10,283 nucleotides of DNA from Patescibacteria group bacterium (GTDB lineage: Bacteria > Patescibacteriota > Minisyncoccia > Minisyncoccales > CG1-02-41-26), in contig JAHJSK010000056.1 in NCBI GenBank assembly GCA_018830365.1, positions 1-10,283 of the forward strand, read 5' to 3'. The translations under genes were made by a program, and so were the position numbers. Below, one piece after another: positions 1-6,143 of the stretch. Positions within the stretch are counted from its first letter, which is position 1; each line of letters opens with the position of its first letter. The notes beneath the pieces are model-generated. The model saw only the letters and a program-made list of their open reading frames with translations. It was not told the DNA's origin and did no database searches.

Positions 1-575
1 CCCTTAATCACCTCATCTATTATACCATATTCTTTTGCTTGTTCCGCTGATAAATAAAAATCCCTGTCCGTGTCTTGTTCTATTTTTTTTAAAGACTGGC
101 CCGTGTGCTTTACTAAAATTTGATTGAGTTTTTCTCTTGTTTTTAAAATCTGTTTTGCCATGATTTCCACTTCTGTTGCTTGTCCAGTAACGCCGCCAGC
201 TACCTGATGCAAGAGAATTTCCGCATTAGGCAAAGCAAACCTTTTTCCGGGAGTTCCCGCGGCAAGCAAAGTTGCTCCCATAGAAGCGGCTGTGCCTACG
301 CAAATAGTTGAAATATCGCAATCCACATGTTGCATTGTATCATAAATAGCCAAACCAGCTGTTACCACTCCTCCAGGGGTGTTAATATAAATTTGAATAT
401 CGCGAGCAGGATCCTTAGCGGCTAAAAACAAAATTTCCGCGATAACCAAATTCGCCAAACCATCGTCAATAGGGCCGGTTATAAAGACTACTCTTTCTTC
501 CAAGAGCCGAGAAAAAATATCATAAGCTCTTTCTCCTCTTTGCGTTTTTTCAATTATTGTGGGGATTATACGCAT
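1..575 (-). CDS. clpP: ATP-dependent Clp protease proteolytic subunit (3' end outside window)
   Basis: Serine peptidase of family S14. It forms the double-heptamer chamber that degrades proteins unfolded by ClpX or another Clp ATPase in the cytoplasm. The translation begins [20 protein letters not shown], the usual ClpP opening, and all 191 full codons up to the window edge are open. The catalytic triad is readable: Ser98 in GTAASMG, His123 in EILLHQ, and Asp172 in DTDRDF, the same spacing as in other ClpP proteins. The motif YINTPGG (residues 63-69) precedes the oxyanion region. The last visible residues, [10 protein letters not shown], are near the normal C-terminus, so only a few codons should be missing. 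There is no recognisable Shine-Dalgarno site before the ATG at 575. clpX often follows clpP and would lie to the left, outside the window. Confidence 0.96.
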   Translation of the reverse strand, partial: MRIIPTIIEKTQRGERAYDIFSRLLEERVVFITGPIDDGLANLVIAEILFLAAKDPARDIQIYINTPGGVVTAGLAIYDTMQHVDCDISTICVGTAASMGATLLAAGTPGKRFALPNAEILLHQVAGGVTGQATEVEIMAKQILKTREKLNQILVKHTGQSLKKIEQDTDRDFYLSAEQAKEYGIIDEVIK

Positions 576-646
576 AGAAATAAACTCAAAACTCAAATCG
601 CAAAACTCAAAACAACAAATCAAAATTAAAAATTTAAAGTTAAACC

Positions 647-714
647 TGTCCGCATTTCTACACAAAGCGTTGCAGGCGGACATAGCGATGCGGGCCTGCC
701 TGCGGTAGGCAGGC
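647..714. repeat. Two adjacent GC-rich hairpins upstream of clpP
   Basis: The first hairpin pairs TGTCCGC (647-653) with GCGGACA (676-682) around a 22-base loop. The second pairs GCCTGCCT (694-701) with AGGCAGGC (707-714) around the loop GCGGT. This block is much richer in GC than its surroundings. From memory, the GCCTGCC-type palindrome is frequent between genes in Parcubacteria-like assemblies, but this was not checked. Neither hairpin is followed by a clear T-run on either strand, so an intrinsic terminator is not well supported. It reads more like a dispersed palindromic repeat. Confidence 0.6.
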
Positions 715-726
715 GGGAGTTAAAAA

Positions 727-873
727 TTATGAATCAAGGATTTGGAAAACTTTTTCCATGAAAATAATATTTTTATAGTATTCCTTCAGCGCTTCCATGT
801 CAATATTTTTGTTTTCCTTGGTAAAGGAAAAATTTTTTAAGAATTCATTTGCTCGCGACTCAATTCCCGACAA
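727..873 (-). pseudogene. Short open frame, possible 3' remnant of a lost gene
   Basis: A 48-codon frame can be read from a TTG at 873 to TAA at 727. There is no ATG at its beginning; the first internal ATG codes for the methionine of NIDMEALKEYYKN. The composition looks protein-like, with charged amphipathic stretches and an end reading EKVFQILDS. The frame closes with TGA just upstream of the TTG, so it is either a tiny gene with a rare start or the tail of a broken one. It lies on the clpP strand just upstream, where many bacteria carry the trigger factor gene (tig). The helical end is compatible with a trigger-factor C-terminus but too short and poorly conserved to assign. Confidence 0.3.
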
Positions 874-955
874 TTCACACCACTTTCATTTCGGGCTCAT
901 ATGTTGATTAGAAAATACTACATGGACAGGTTTTAACTGAAAAATAATTTAAAAT

Positions 956-1298
956 TCATTCGCGATAAAGATTTATAAATTCTTCAATTGTTAATTCTGT
1001 TTGGATTATGATAGACTTTAAAGTTTTTGGAGCCAATTCTTTATTGTGACAGGGAATAACCACATGGAGATGCAATTTTGTTTTATGTCGCAAATTTGCA
1101 TGACTGCCAGTTTGGTGATGAATATACACCCCAAACATTTGGGGGTATTAAACCAAATGTCTGGGGTGTATTTTCGGCACTTGCTCGGAAAAACAAAAAC
1201 GAAATTTTTGTTTTTACTCGCTCCGTTTGAATATAAAAACCAACTCGCAAGAGAATTTTTAAAACTTTTTTTGAAGTCAGATGGGGTAATTTTGACAT
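956..1298 (-). pseudogene. hicA: hicA toxin gene split by a palindromic insertion
   Basis: HicA toxins are small double-stranded-RNA-binding-fold mRNA interferases neutralised by HicB. The 5' part (ATG at 1298) reads MSKLPHLTSKKVLKILLRVG and continues GFYI. The 3' part, in another frame, reads HHQTGSHANLRHKTKLHLHV and continues to the TGA at 956-958. Joining them across the 109-bp insertion restores a HicA of about 77 residues, with the catalytic histidine in the TGSH motif and the expected GFxxxxxxGSH spacing. Unrepaired, translation from 1298 leaves frame at the insertion and stops at 1083 after 71 residues, without the GSH motif, so the toxin should be inactive. The start overlaps the hicB stop by one base (TAATG), indicating translational coupling. 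Confidence 0.88.
1119..1235. mobile_element. Short palindromic element inserted in hicA, flanked by 8-bp repeats
   Basis: The 8-mer TGAATATA occurs at 1119-1126 and at 1228-1235, at both edges of sequence that interrupts hicA. Removing one copy plus the 101 bases between them restores the hicA frame, as expected for a target-site duplication. The insert holds two palindromes. The first pairs ATACACCCC-AAACATTTGG (1124-1142) with its near-perfect complement at 1153-1171, around a 10-base loop. The one mismatch is A/C on the plus strand but a G-U pair in minus-strand RNA. The second pairs AAAAACAAAAA (1189-1199) with TTTTTGTTTTT (1205-1215), and is flanked by near-identical direct decamers ACTTGCTCGG (1179-1188) and ACTCGCTCCG (1216-1225). 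No transposase is encoded, so it would be a non-autonomous REP- or MITE-like element. Confidence 0.75.
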
Positions 1299-1546
1299 TA
1301 AACTTTAACAGCCAATCTTAATTGGGCTATTTCTCTTTCAAGAGGCACTCTTTCTTTGGCTTTTATTAAGCCAGCAACATAGCAATGTATGGCATCTTCA
1401 ACCATTAAATGAGCATCTTCCAAATTTTTTCCTTCCGTAACTAATCCTGGTAAAGCAGGCACTGTAATGGTATAGCTTCCACCTTCATTAAGTTCAAAAA
1501 TCGCAGTAAAATTATAAACTTTTTGTTTAATGCTTTTTTTTATCAT
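1298..1546 (-). CDS. hicB: HicB-family antitoxin (partner gene hicA is broken)
   Basis: The 82-residue protein has the partial-RNase-H fold of HicB antitoxins, which bind and block HicA and often repress their own operon. The diagnostic stretch is GGSYTITVPALPGLVTEGK (residues 22-40), followed by the helix NLEDAHLMVEDAIHCYVAGL (41-60) and a short charged end. There is no added ribbon-helix-helix or helix-turn-helix domain, so DNA binding by this copy is uncertain. The ATG at 1546 is preceded by GGAAAAG about ten bases upstream, a weak ribosome site. The stop overlaps the hicA start by one base. Because the toxin gene is disrupted, this antitoxin may be an orphan, free to decay or to neutralise related toxins. 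Cross-talk with the neighbouring HicA is possible but not demonstrated. Confidence 0.9.
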   Translation of the reverse strand: MIKKSIKQKVYNFTAIFELNEGGSYTITVPALPGLVTEGKNLEDAHLMVEDAIHCYVAGLIKAKERVPLEREIAQLRLAVKV

Positions 1547-1601
1547 ATTTTAATTCTTTTCCAAATAAAAATTACAGCAACAACCGCAGCAATTTTGGTT
1601 T

Positions 1602-1680
1602 ACCCCGTTAAATCCTACTGTAAGGATTATTTTAATGGGGTTGAATTTATAAACCCCACCCAAATGTCTGAGGTTTATAA
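1602..1680. repeat. Palindrome doublet between the two hicBA modules
   Basis: Two inverted repeats fill the gap between the modules. The first (1602-1641) pairs ACCCCGTTAAATCCT-like sequence with AAGGAT...TTAATGGGGT, an imperfect stem of about 14 bp. The second (1647-1680) has perfect 9-base arms, TTATAAACC and GGTTTATAA, around a 16-base centre containing CCAAATGTCTGA. That centre matches CCAAATGTCTGG in the element inside hicA. The right arm of the second repeat includes the stop codon of the right-hand hicA (1675-1677). The block lies upstream of the left hicB, where an operator could be, but a repetitive element is equally possible. Confidence 0.7.
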
Positions 1681-1902
1681 TAATTCTAAAAGTTTTTCTA
1701 AAGATAAATTAATTTTATTAAGAATATTTTTTAAAGTTCCTTTTCTTATAACTTTATGATTTGGAATAATCACAATTTCCTTTCCATAAATAGTCTTTCT
1801 TTTTAATTTAATATGACTTCCTTTTTGATTATAAATTTCAAAACCTAATCTTGTTAAAATTTTTATCAATTCTTTTGCTGAAAGAACTGGCAATTTAGGC
1901 AT
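1675..1902 (-). CDS. hicA: HicA-family mRNA interferase toxin, intact
   Basis: A complete 75-residue HicA. It opens MPKLPVLSAKELIKILTRLG, continues FEIYNQKGSH with the catalytic histidine at residue 30, and then has the basic strand IKLKRKTIYGKEIVIIPNH. Its C-terminal helices read GTLKNILNKINLSLEKLLEL. HicA cleaves mRNA and tmRNA at translation when HicB is degraded. The length and all core positions are normal, so this copy should be active. The ATG at 1902 lies eight bases inside the end of hicB, so the two are probably translated together. The stop codon sits in the right arm of the palindrome at 1647-1680, so the C-terminal boundary may have been reshaped by that repeat. Confidence 0.93.
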   Translation of the reverse strand: MPKLPVLSAKELIKILTRLGFEIYNQKGSHIKLKRKTIYGKEIVIIPNHKVIRKGTLKNILNKINLSLEKLLELL

Positions 1903-2182
1903 ATTGTAATTTTTTTAATTTTTTTGTTTCTATTAAAACGGGAGCCATAAATTCTCTCTCAATAAAAAGGGGAATTTTTTCTTTTTCATCTTCTAAATAC
2001 AATTCAATCGCCTCTTGAATATTTTTTGTAGCTTTTTCAAAAGTATCTCCCTGGGAATAACAACCGGGAAGAGAAGGAACGGAAGCGCAATATCCCCCAT
2101 CCTTTTCTTTTTCAAAAACTACATTAAAAGTTAAAATTTCCTTAGTTTTACTTATAAATTTTTTGATCTTATGATTTTTCAT
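1895..2182 (-). CDS. hicB: HicB-family antitoxin, intact module
   Basis: A 95-residue antitoxin with the HicB core at residues 18-65. The core has LTFNVVFEKEKDGGYCASVP, then SLPGCYSQGDTFEKATKNI and the helix QEAIELYLEDEKE. The N-terminus adds about 17 basic residues and the C-terminus ends in a lysine-rich tail; neither resembles a standard ribbon-helix-helix domain. It neutralises the HicA encoded immediately downstream, with which it overlaps by eight bases. The ATG at 2182 has no clear Shine-Dalgarno sequence. A sigma-70-like promoter (2258-2285) lies about 70 bases upstream. A CAAAATATCTGGGG-type palindrome sits between promoter and start and could be the site of autoregulation. Confidence 0.92.
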   Translation of the reverse strand: MKNHKIKKFISKTKEILTFNVVFEKEKDGGYCASVPSLPGCYSQGDTFEKATKNIQEAIELYLEDEKEKIPLFIEREFMAPVLIETKKLKKLQYA

Positions 2183-2199
2183 GTTGTTTTTGAATTGTT

Positions 2200-2227
2200 A
2201 TAGTCCCCAGATATTTTGAAGGGGTAG
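2200..2227 (-). promoter_or_regulatory. Palindromic motif in the hicBA leader, candidate operator
   Basis: On the minus strand the leader holds CCCC-TTCAAAATATCT-GGGG followed by ACTAT, a four-base-pair C/G stem around a 12-base loop. The right half, CAAAATATCTGGGGACTAT, aligns with CCAAATGTCTGGGGTGTAT from the element in the broken hicA. It also resembles the centre of the palindrome between the modules. Its place between the predicted promoter and hicB fits a HicB or HicBA operator. The recurrence inside a mobile-looking insert leaves a repeat fossil as the alternative. Confidence 0.45.
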
Positions 2228-2257
2228 TTTATTAATTTTTTTGACTTTTCTAATTTC

Positions 2258-2285
2258 ATTATGTTCTCCCAAAAATTTTTGTCAA
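2258..2285 (-). promoter_or_regulatory. Sigma-70-type promoter for the intact hicBA operon
   Basis: On the minus strand TTGACA (2280-2285) is followed after 16 bases by CATAAT (2258-2263), matching the -35 box exactly and the -10 box at five of six positions. The predicted start near 2251 gives a leader of about 70 bases before hicB. No gene lies between. Confidence 0.65.
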
Positions 2286-2363
2286 CCTTAATCGGCATGC
2301 TCGATGACAAGCAGGGATTTGTTTATTTATTTATGTATTGTTTTACGAGGCATTCCCAACGGG

Positions 2364-2462
2364 TTGACTCGTCGCGGCTTTTGACGGCCATTCTGTTATT
2401 GGCCCCAACTTCGCTATCCTTCCCCAATGCCAAGTATTGGGGCTTGCCGCGAATAGAGTCAA
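2364..2462. other. Three-way-junction inverted-repeat element at the rmuC 3' end
   Basis: The outer arms TTGACTC-GT-CGCGGC (2364-2378) and GCCGCG-AATA-GAGTCAA (2446-2462) pair over 13 bases with one small internal loop. Inside are two more hairpins: GGCCA (2387-2391) with TGGCC (2400-2404), and CCCCAAT (2422-2428) with ATTGGGG (2436-2442). This gives a closing stem with two branches. The block is clearly richer in GC than its flanks. The distal arm includes the rmuC stop codon (2459-2461). There is no adjacent T-run on either strand, so it is not a simple terminator. It may be a structured 3' UTR, a small RNA or a palindromic mobile element; the sequence alone does not say which. Confidence 0.6.
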
Positions 2463-3553
2463 TGTGACGGATCCTGAACTGGCTTGTCAATTTGCAATGG
2501 TTCAATTTGCCGCTCCCCTTCTGTTATCCTGACCACATCCTTATCTATTTTGCCAAATTCTTTGTAAGCGCTATTGTAGCAATTAACTATTGTTGAAATA
2601 TTGCCACCTAATTTTTGCATATAATTATCAAAAACTCCCAAATGCTTGCTTAAAACTTCAACATTTTTCTTAATGTCTTTGGCTGACTCCTCTATTTTAA
2701 AAGCCCTTAAACCCTGTAAAATTGTCTGCAAAAAAGCGTAAAAAGAATTAGGAGAAACAATATGAACATTTTTTTCCCAAACAGCGTATTCCAGCAAATC
2801 CCTTGTGTTTGTTTTAACAACGCCCACTTCATTAACCATTAAATCATAATAAATCCCCTCCGCTGGAATAAACATTAAGGCAAAATCAAAAGTATTTTCT
2901 TCTGGTCTTATATATTTTGATGTTTCGTCAATTCGGTTTTTTAAATCCTGTTTAAAAAGTTTTTCCAGCTGTTCTTTTTTTGTATTGTCTTTTTCGCTTA
3001 TAATTTTGTTATAATTTTCCAAAGAAAATTTAGAGTCAATCGGTATAATTTTTTCACCAATGAACAAAGCAGCGTCAACAATCTGTCCGTTTTTAAACTG
3101 GTACTGCATTTGAAATTGCTTAGGCGTAAAAGCGCTTTCTAAAAGTATTTTTAAAGAATACTCACCCAAAATCCCCCGCTGTTTAGGGTTTTTTAAAATA
3201 TTTTCCAATGATTGCAGTTGTTCGGCAAAGCCAACCACTTGTTTGTTGGTCTCGTCTAATTGCGTTAATTTTATAGTAACATCTTGAATAAGACGATTGC
3301 TTTGTTTTAATTGCGCTTCTGCGTGCTGACGCGTTTCCGTTAATTGCGCTTGCAGGGTCTGGATATTTCTCTCTCTTGTTTCCTTTATTTCGCCTTTAAT
3401 TTCCTCAAGATTTTGTTGAATTAAATTTAAGGATGTGTCGTCTTTTTTATCGCTTTTTAATTTTTCGGTTTCTCGCTTAATATAAAAAATTGAGAATCCC
3501 ATGGCTCCCATAGCAATTAAAAAAACAATTAAAATAAAAATAAAATCAGACAT
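2459..3553 (-). CDS. rmuC: RmuC-family DNA recombination protein
   Basis: RmuC proteins are membrane-anchored, coiled-coil proteins with a nuclease-like fold, linked in E. coli to limiting recombination at inverted repeats. From the ATG at 3553 the protein has 364 residues. A membrane helix is at about 4-24, a charged coiled coil at about 26-120, and the RmuC domain at about 121-345. Family landmarks are RGILGEYSLKILLE (126-139), PIDSKFSLENY (171-181), FIPAEGIYYDLM (228-239) and IVSPNSFYAFLQTI (265-278). A longer reading from the TTG at 3568 would start inside a tandem repeat and adds only five residues; the ATG places the membrane helix at the very N-terminus and is preferred. The stop lies in the arm of a palindromic element. 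Confidence 0.92.
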   Translation of the reverse strand: MSDFIFILIVFLIAMGAMGFSIFYIKRETEKLKSDKKDDTSLNLIQQNLEEIKGEIKETRERNIQTLQAQLTETRQHAEAQLKQSNRLIQDVTIKLTQLDETNKQVVGFAEQLQSLENILKNPKQRGILGEYSLKILLESAFTPKQFQMQYQFKNGQIVDAALFIGEKIIPIDSKFSLENYNKIISEKDNTKKEQLEKLFKQDLKNRIDETSKYIRPEENTFDFALMFIPAEGIYYDLMVNEVGVVKTNTRDLLEYAVWEKNVHIVSPNSFYAFLQTILQGLRAFKIEESAKDIKKNVEVLSKHLGVFDNYMQKLGGNISTIVNCYNSAYKEFGKIDKDVVRITEGERQIEPLQIDKPVQDPSH

Positions 3554-3559
3554 ACGATA

Positions 3560-3593
3560 AAATTTCAAATTTCAAATTTCAAATTTCAAATTT
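3560..3593. repeat. Tandem 7-bp repeat AAATTTC between rmuC and the ATPase gene
   Basis: Four full copies and a partial fifth copy of AAATTTC fill the gap between the ATPase stop codon (3595) and the rmuC start. Copy number of such a repeat could vary by slippage and would change the distance between the two genes. It is not followed by unique spacers, so it is not a CRISPR array. Confidence 0.85.
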
Positions 3594-3594
3594 T

Positions 3595-6021
3595 TTATAA
3601 CTCTCCCAATCTTGATCTTTCTAAAATTTCTTTTTCCACAATTGCCCTTGGCTTACTGTATTTTAATTTGGACAAATTTTTAATTGAGGATACCATTTCT
3701 ATATTTTCTTGTTGTGGTGGAGTGGTTTTGATTTTAAACGGAGAAGAAATAGTGTTTTTCATCATCATTTTAATAATAAGTTGAAAATTATCTATATTCA
3801 ATAAATCGTATTTGGAAAATTCCGGTTCAAATTGTTTTTCTAAAAATTCCGCGTCATCAGCTCCCACGCGAAAAGCGCCAATACTACCCACATTGCCGAT
3901 CACAGCGTTTCTAATTTCCTCAGTAAGTTGCGGAATAAATTGGTGAGACAAAATTAAATTTAAACGATACTTTCTCGCTTCTGACAAAATAGTGGCAATG
4001 CTATTGGTGGTAAAATTTTGAAATTCGTCAATGTATAAATAAAAATCTTTTCTTTGATCCTGCGGAATCCCCCCTCGCTTCATTGCGGCAATTTGCATTT
4101 TTGAGACCAAAATTAATCCCAAAAGAGAACTGTTCATTTCACCTGTCAAACCCTTAGAAAGATTAGCCAAAAATATCTTGCCCTCATTCATTATGTTCGC
4201 CAAATTAAATCCAGACCGGGACTGACCAATAATGTTCCTCATCATTTCATTTTCCACAAACCGTCCGACTTTAGAAACCACATAACCCAGCATATCAGAG
4301 CGGGTCGCGCCAGTTGTTTGTGCCCATTCTTTTTGCCAAAAACTTTTCACCAAAAAATCAGTGACATTGCTTAATCGATTTTCCATAAAATGATTGTCCG
4401 TGAAAATTCTGGGAATTTCCACCAATGTTCCCTGATTTTCCTTGTCTGCCATCAATGCCAACATAGCGTTTCTCATATAATGCTCAAACATTGGCCCTGT
4501 TATTTCAGGAGGAAAAAGTTTAGAAAAAATAGTAATCATTTCAGAAACAGCAAAATCCTTTTGGTCCAAAGTGTCCCATTCCAACATATTCAAACCGCAA
4601 GGATGTTCAATGTCAAATGGCTCAAAAAGAACCACATCCTCTATTCTGTGTTTTGGGATATTCGCAAGAGTGGCTTCAATAAGGTCCCCGTGAGGGTCAA
4701 TGACCCCCACTCCTTCTCCGTTTTCTATGTCTTGGCGAATCATTTCCTGCAGTAAAGAGCTTTTACCAGTGCCGGTTTGTCCTAAAATGTAGAAATGGCG
4801 ACGCCTGTCATCCCGGGAGGCAAAATAAACAGGCCTTTGTTCTCCGCGAAAAACCGACTTGCCGAGCAAAATTGAACCTTCGGAAACAAGTCCTGTTGGC
4901 GGCGCGGCTTCTTTGGTTTTTGTCCATTTAATGTGCGGGGACTCAATATAAAAAAACGGAAAATGATAAATACTCGCCAATTCCTCAAGGTTTAAAACAA
5001 TTCTTTCGTTTTTATTGAAATTTCTGAAACTAAAATTATAAATAAGTTTTTTCAAACGGCCTTTTTTATCTTCAATCGGCGCTAATTCATTAAAAGTAGA
5101 AGTAAATTGCGAAAAAGAATTTTGCAGATGATAGACGATTTCTTCCGCTCTTTCTTTGATTTGAGCTGCGGCCACTAATCTGATATTGGCTTCCATTAAA
5201 GGTTTTTGCAGTTTTAATTGAATTGCCTGTGTAGTTGATTCTTCATAGGAACTTGGCAATGGTTTTTCCAATCCCCCATCTTCTTTTTTTTTGCCTGACA
5301 AAATTTCAAAAATAAAATCCAAAAATTTTAAAAATGAAATCCTGTCAACTTTGGCAAGCGCTGATTTGGAGGATTTCCCTTGTTTCATTTCTGAAATAAC
5401 CGCCTCTCCCCTCCCCTTTATTCCCTTGTAGGAAAATGGCCTTAAAATTATTTGAATAGCCGCTCCTTCATTAGAAGCAATCTTGCTTAAACTATTAGTA
5501 ATTGTAGACAAGGGATCGCCTTCTAAATTTTTATAAGTATTCAAGGGAAAATAAACTGGTTTTTTCAACATTAAATGAACAGCAAATGTTTCTCCGTTCG
5601 GTTCAAAAATAGTGTAATCCTGCGGAATTTTTTCTATTATTGCTCCCGAATAAACGCCCTGAATAATTTTTTCCAAATTGCTTTCCATTTTAACCGGAAC
5701 AGCTATGTAAAATGAAATATCTTCCCCACCAATTTCCGAGGCAATTTCCAAAGCCACGCACGGCTTGACTGGAAAAAAGCCTTTTTGGGGCAAGCGAAGA
5801 AAATTAGAATAAATTTGCTCCACCATTCCTATTAAAGATTTTATGTCCTGCTTTTCTCCCTCTTCTTTTTTTTCATGTTTCGGCATTCTTACCAAAAAAA
5901 GAGACATACCCAAACTTTCTAAAATATTTTTTTTATTCTGTGATTTAAAAAAGAAAAAAATACCTCCGCTTATAATAAATAAAAAAATAATTAATATTAT
6001 GGAAAGAAAAAAAGAATTCAT
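3595..6021 (-). CDS. VirD4/TraG-like membrane-anchored DNA-translocating ATPase
   Basis: This 808-residue protein resembles type IV secretion coupling and HerA/FtsK-superfamily ATPases. Residues 5-26 form one membrane helix. A long N-terminal region (about 60-350) shows no motif I recognise. The ATPase core follows: Walker A GQTGTGKS (414-421), the adjacent IDPHGDL (441-447), Walker B FYLYIDEF (660-667), and the downstream LSHQF (691-695) typical of VirD4/TraD recognition-type ATPases. The C-terminal 80 residues are charged. No other type IV secretion genes (relaxase, VirB homologues) are in the window. A role in moving DNA or protein across the envelope, for example with a pilus or DNA-uptake apparatus, is inference. 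The ATG at 6021 has no strong ribosome site. rmuC follows after a 41-base gap on the same strand, so the two may be co-transcribed. Confidence 0.85.
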   Translation of the reverse strand: MNSFFLSIILIIFLFIISGGIFFFFKSQNKKNILESLGMSLFLVRMPKHEKKEEGEKQDIKSLIGMVEQIYSNFLRLPQKGFFPVKPCVALEIASEIGGEDISFYIAVPVKMESNLEKIIQGVYSGAIIEKIPQDYTIFEPNGETFAVHLMLKKPVYFPLNTYKNLEGDPLSTITNSLSKIASNEGAAIQIILRPFSYKGIKGRGEAVISEMKQGKSSKSALAKVDRISFLKFLDFIFEILSGKKKEDGGLEKPLPSSYEESTTQAIQLKLQKPLMEANIRLVAAAQIKERAEEIVYHLQNSFSQFTSTFNELAPIEDKKGRLKKLIYNFSFRNFNKNERIVLNLEELASIYHFPFFYIESPHIKWTKTKEAAPPTGLVSEGSILLGKSVFRGEQRPVYFASRDDRRRHFYILGQTGTGKSSLLQEMIRQDIENGEGVGVIDPHGDLIEATLANIPKHRIEDVVLFEPFDIEHPCGLNMLEWDTLDQKDFAVSEMITIFSKLFPPEITGPMFEHYMRNAMLALMADKENQGTLVEIPRIFTDNHFMENRLSNVTDFLVKSFWQKEWAQTTGATRSDMLGYVVSKVGRFVENEMMRNIIGQSRSGFNLANIMNEGKIFLANLSKGLTGEMNSSLLGLILVSKMQIAAMKRGGIPQDQRKDFYLYIDEFQNFTTNSIATILSEARKYRLNLILSHQFIPQLTEEIRNAVIGNVGSIGAFRVGADDAEFLEKQFEPEFSKYDLLNIDNFQLIIKMMMKNTISSPFKIKTTPPQQENIEMVSSIKNLSKLKYSKPRAIVEKEILERSRLGEL

Positions 6022-6090
6022 AGATAAAAGTTTCTAAATATTTTCCGAGTTTTTGGCCTTTGATTTTTCATTATTTTTCGATTTTTTGAG

Positions 6091-6099
6091 TTATCCACA
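6091..6099 (+). promoter_or_regulatory. DnaA-box-like site
   Basis: TTATCCACA matches the bacterial DnaA-box consensus exactly. It is a single copy next to a plus-strand promoter-like sequence. With no cluster of boxes or AT-rich unwinding region recognised, it would be a regulatory or titration site, or a chance match, rather than an origin. Confidence 0.4.
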
Positions 6100-6100
6100 A

Positions 6101-6128
6101 TTGACATTTTTTATTGATTTGCTAATAT
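6101..6128 (+). promoter_or_regulatory. Plus-strand promoter-like sequence
   Basis: TTGACA (6101-6106) and TAATAT (6123-6128) are separated by 16 bases. The first hexamer is perfect and the second matches at four of six positions. The predicted start near 6135 leads only into a hairpin terminator about 10 bases on, so any transcript would be about 45 bases unless the terminator is leaky. Confidence 0.45.
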
Positions 6129-6143
6129 GAAAGCACTAAACAT

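Larger units (their letters stand above)
576..955. other. Long gap between clpP and the hicBA locus
   Basis: No convincing complete gene is present in these 380 bases. The stretch next to the clpP start (576-643) is a low-complexity run of repeated AAACTCAAA-like words. It is followed by two GC-rich hairpins (647-714), then a short open frame on the minus strand (727-873), then about 80 bases in which I see nothing specific. No clear sigma-70-type promoter for clpP was found. Confidence 0.6.

Noticed and set aside
956..1298. A simple frameshift or sequencing error in hicA
   Set aside because: The two halves are separated by 109 extra bases bounded by an exact 8-bp repeat and built of palindromes, so it is an insertion rather than a one-base error.
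2364..2462. tmRNA, RNase P RNA or hammerhead ribozyme
   Set aside because: None of the conserved core sequences of these RNAs could be found on either strand; only the branched fold is supported.
2261..2505. Open frames of 60-68 codons on both strands after rmuC
   Set aside because: Both run through the three-way-junction inverted repeat, have no ribosome site and no recognisable domain. The open reading is better explained by the structured element.
3554..3568. TTG start for RmuC, five codons upstream of the ATG
   Set aside because: The TTG lies in the AAATTTC tandem repeat; the ATG at 3553 places the membrane helix directly at the N-terminus and is the simpler start.
3560..3593. CRISPR array
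   Set aside because: The copies are 7 bases long and directly joined, with no spacers and no cas genes.
6091..6128. Replication origin at the DnaA box
   Set aside because: Only one box is present, with no cluster, no dnaA or dnaN gene nearby and all genes on one strand.
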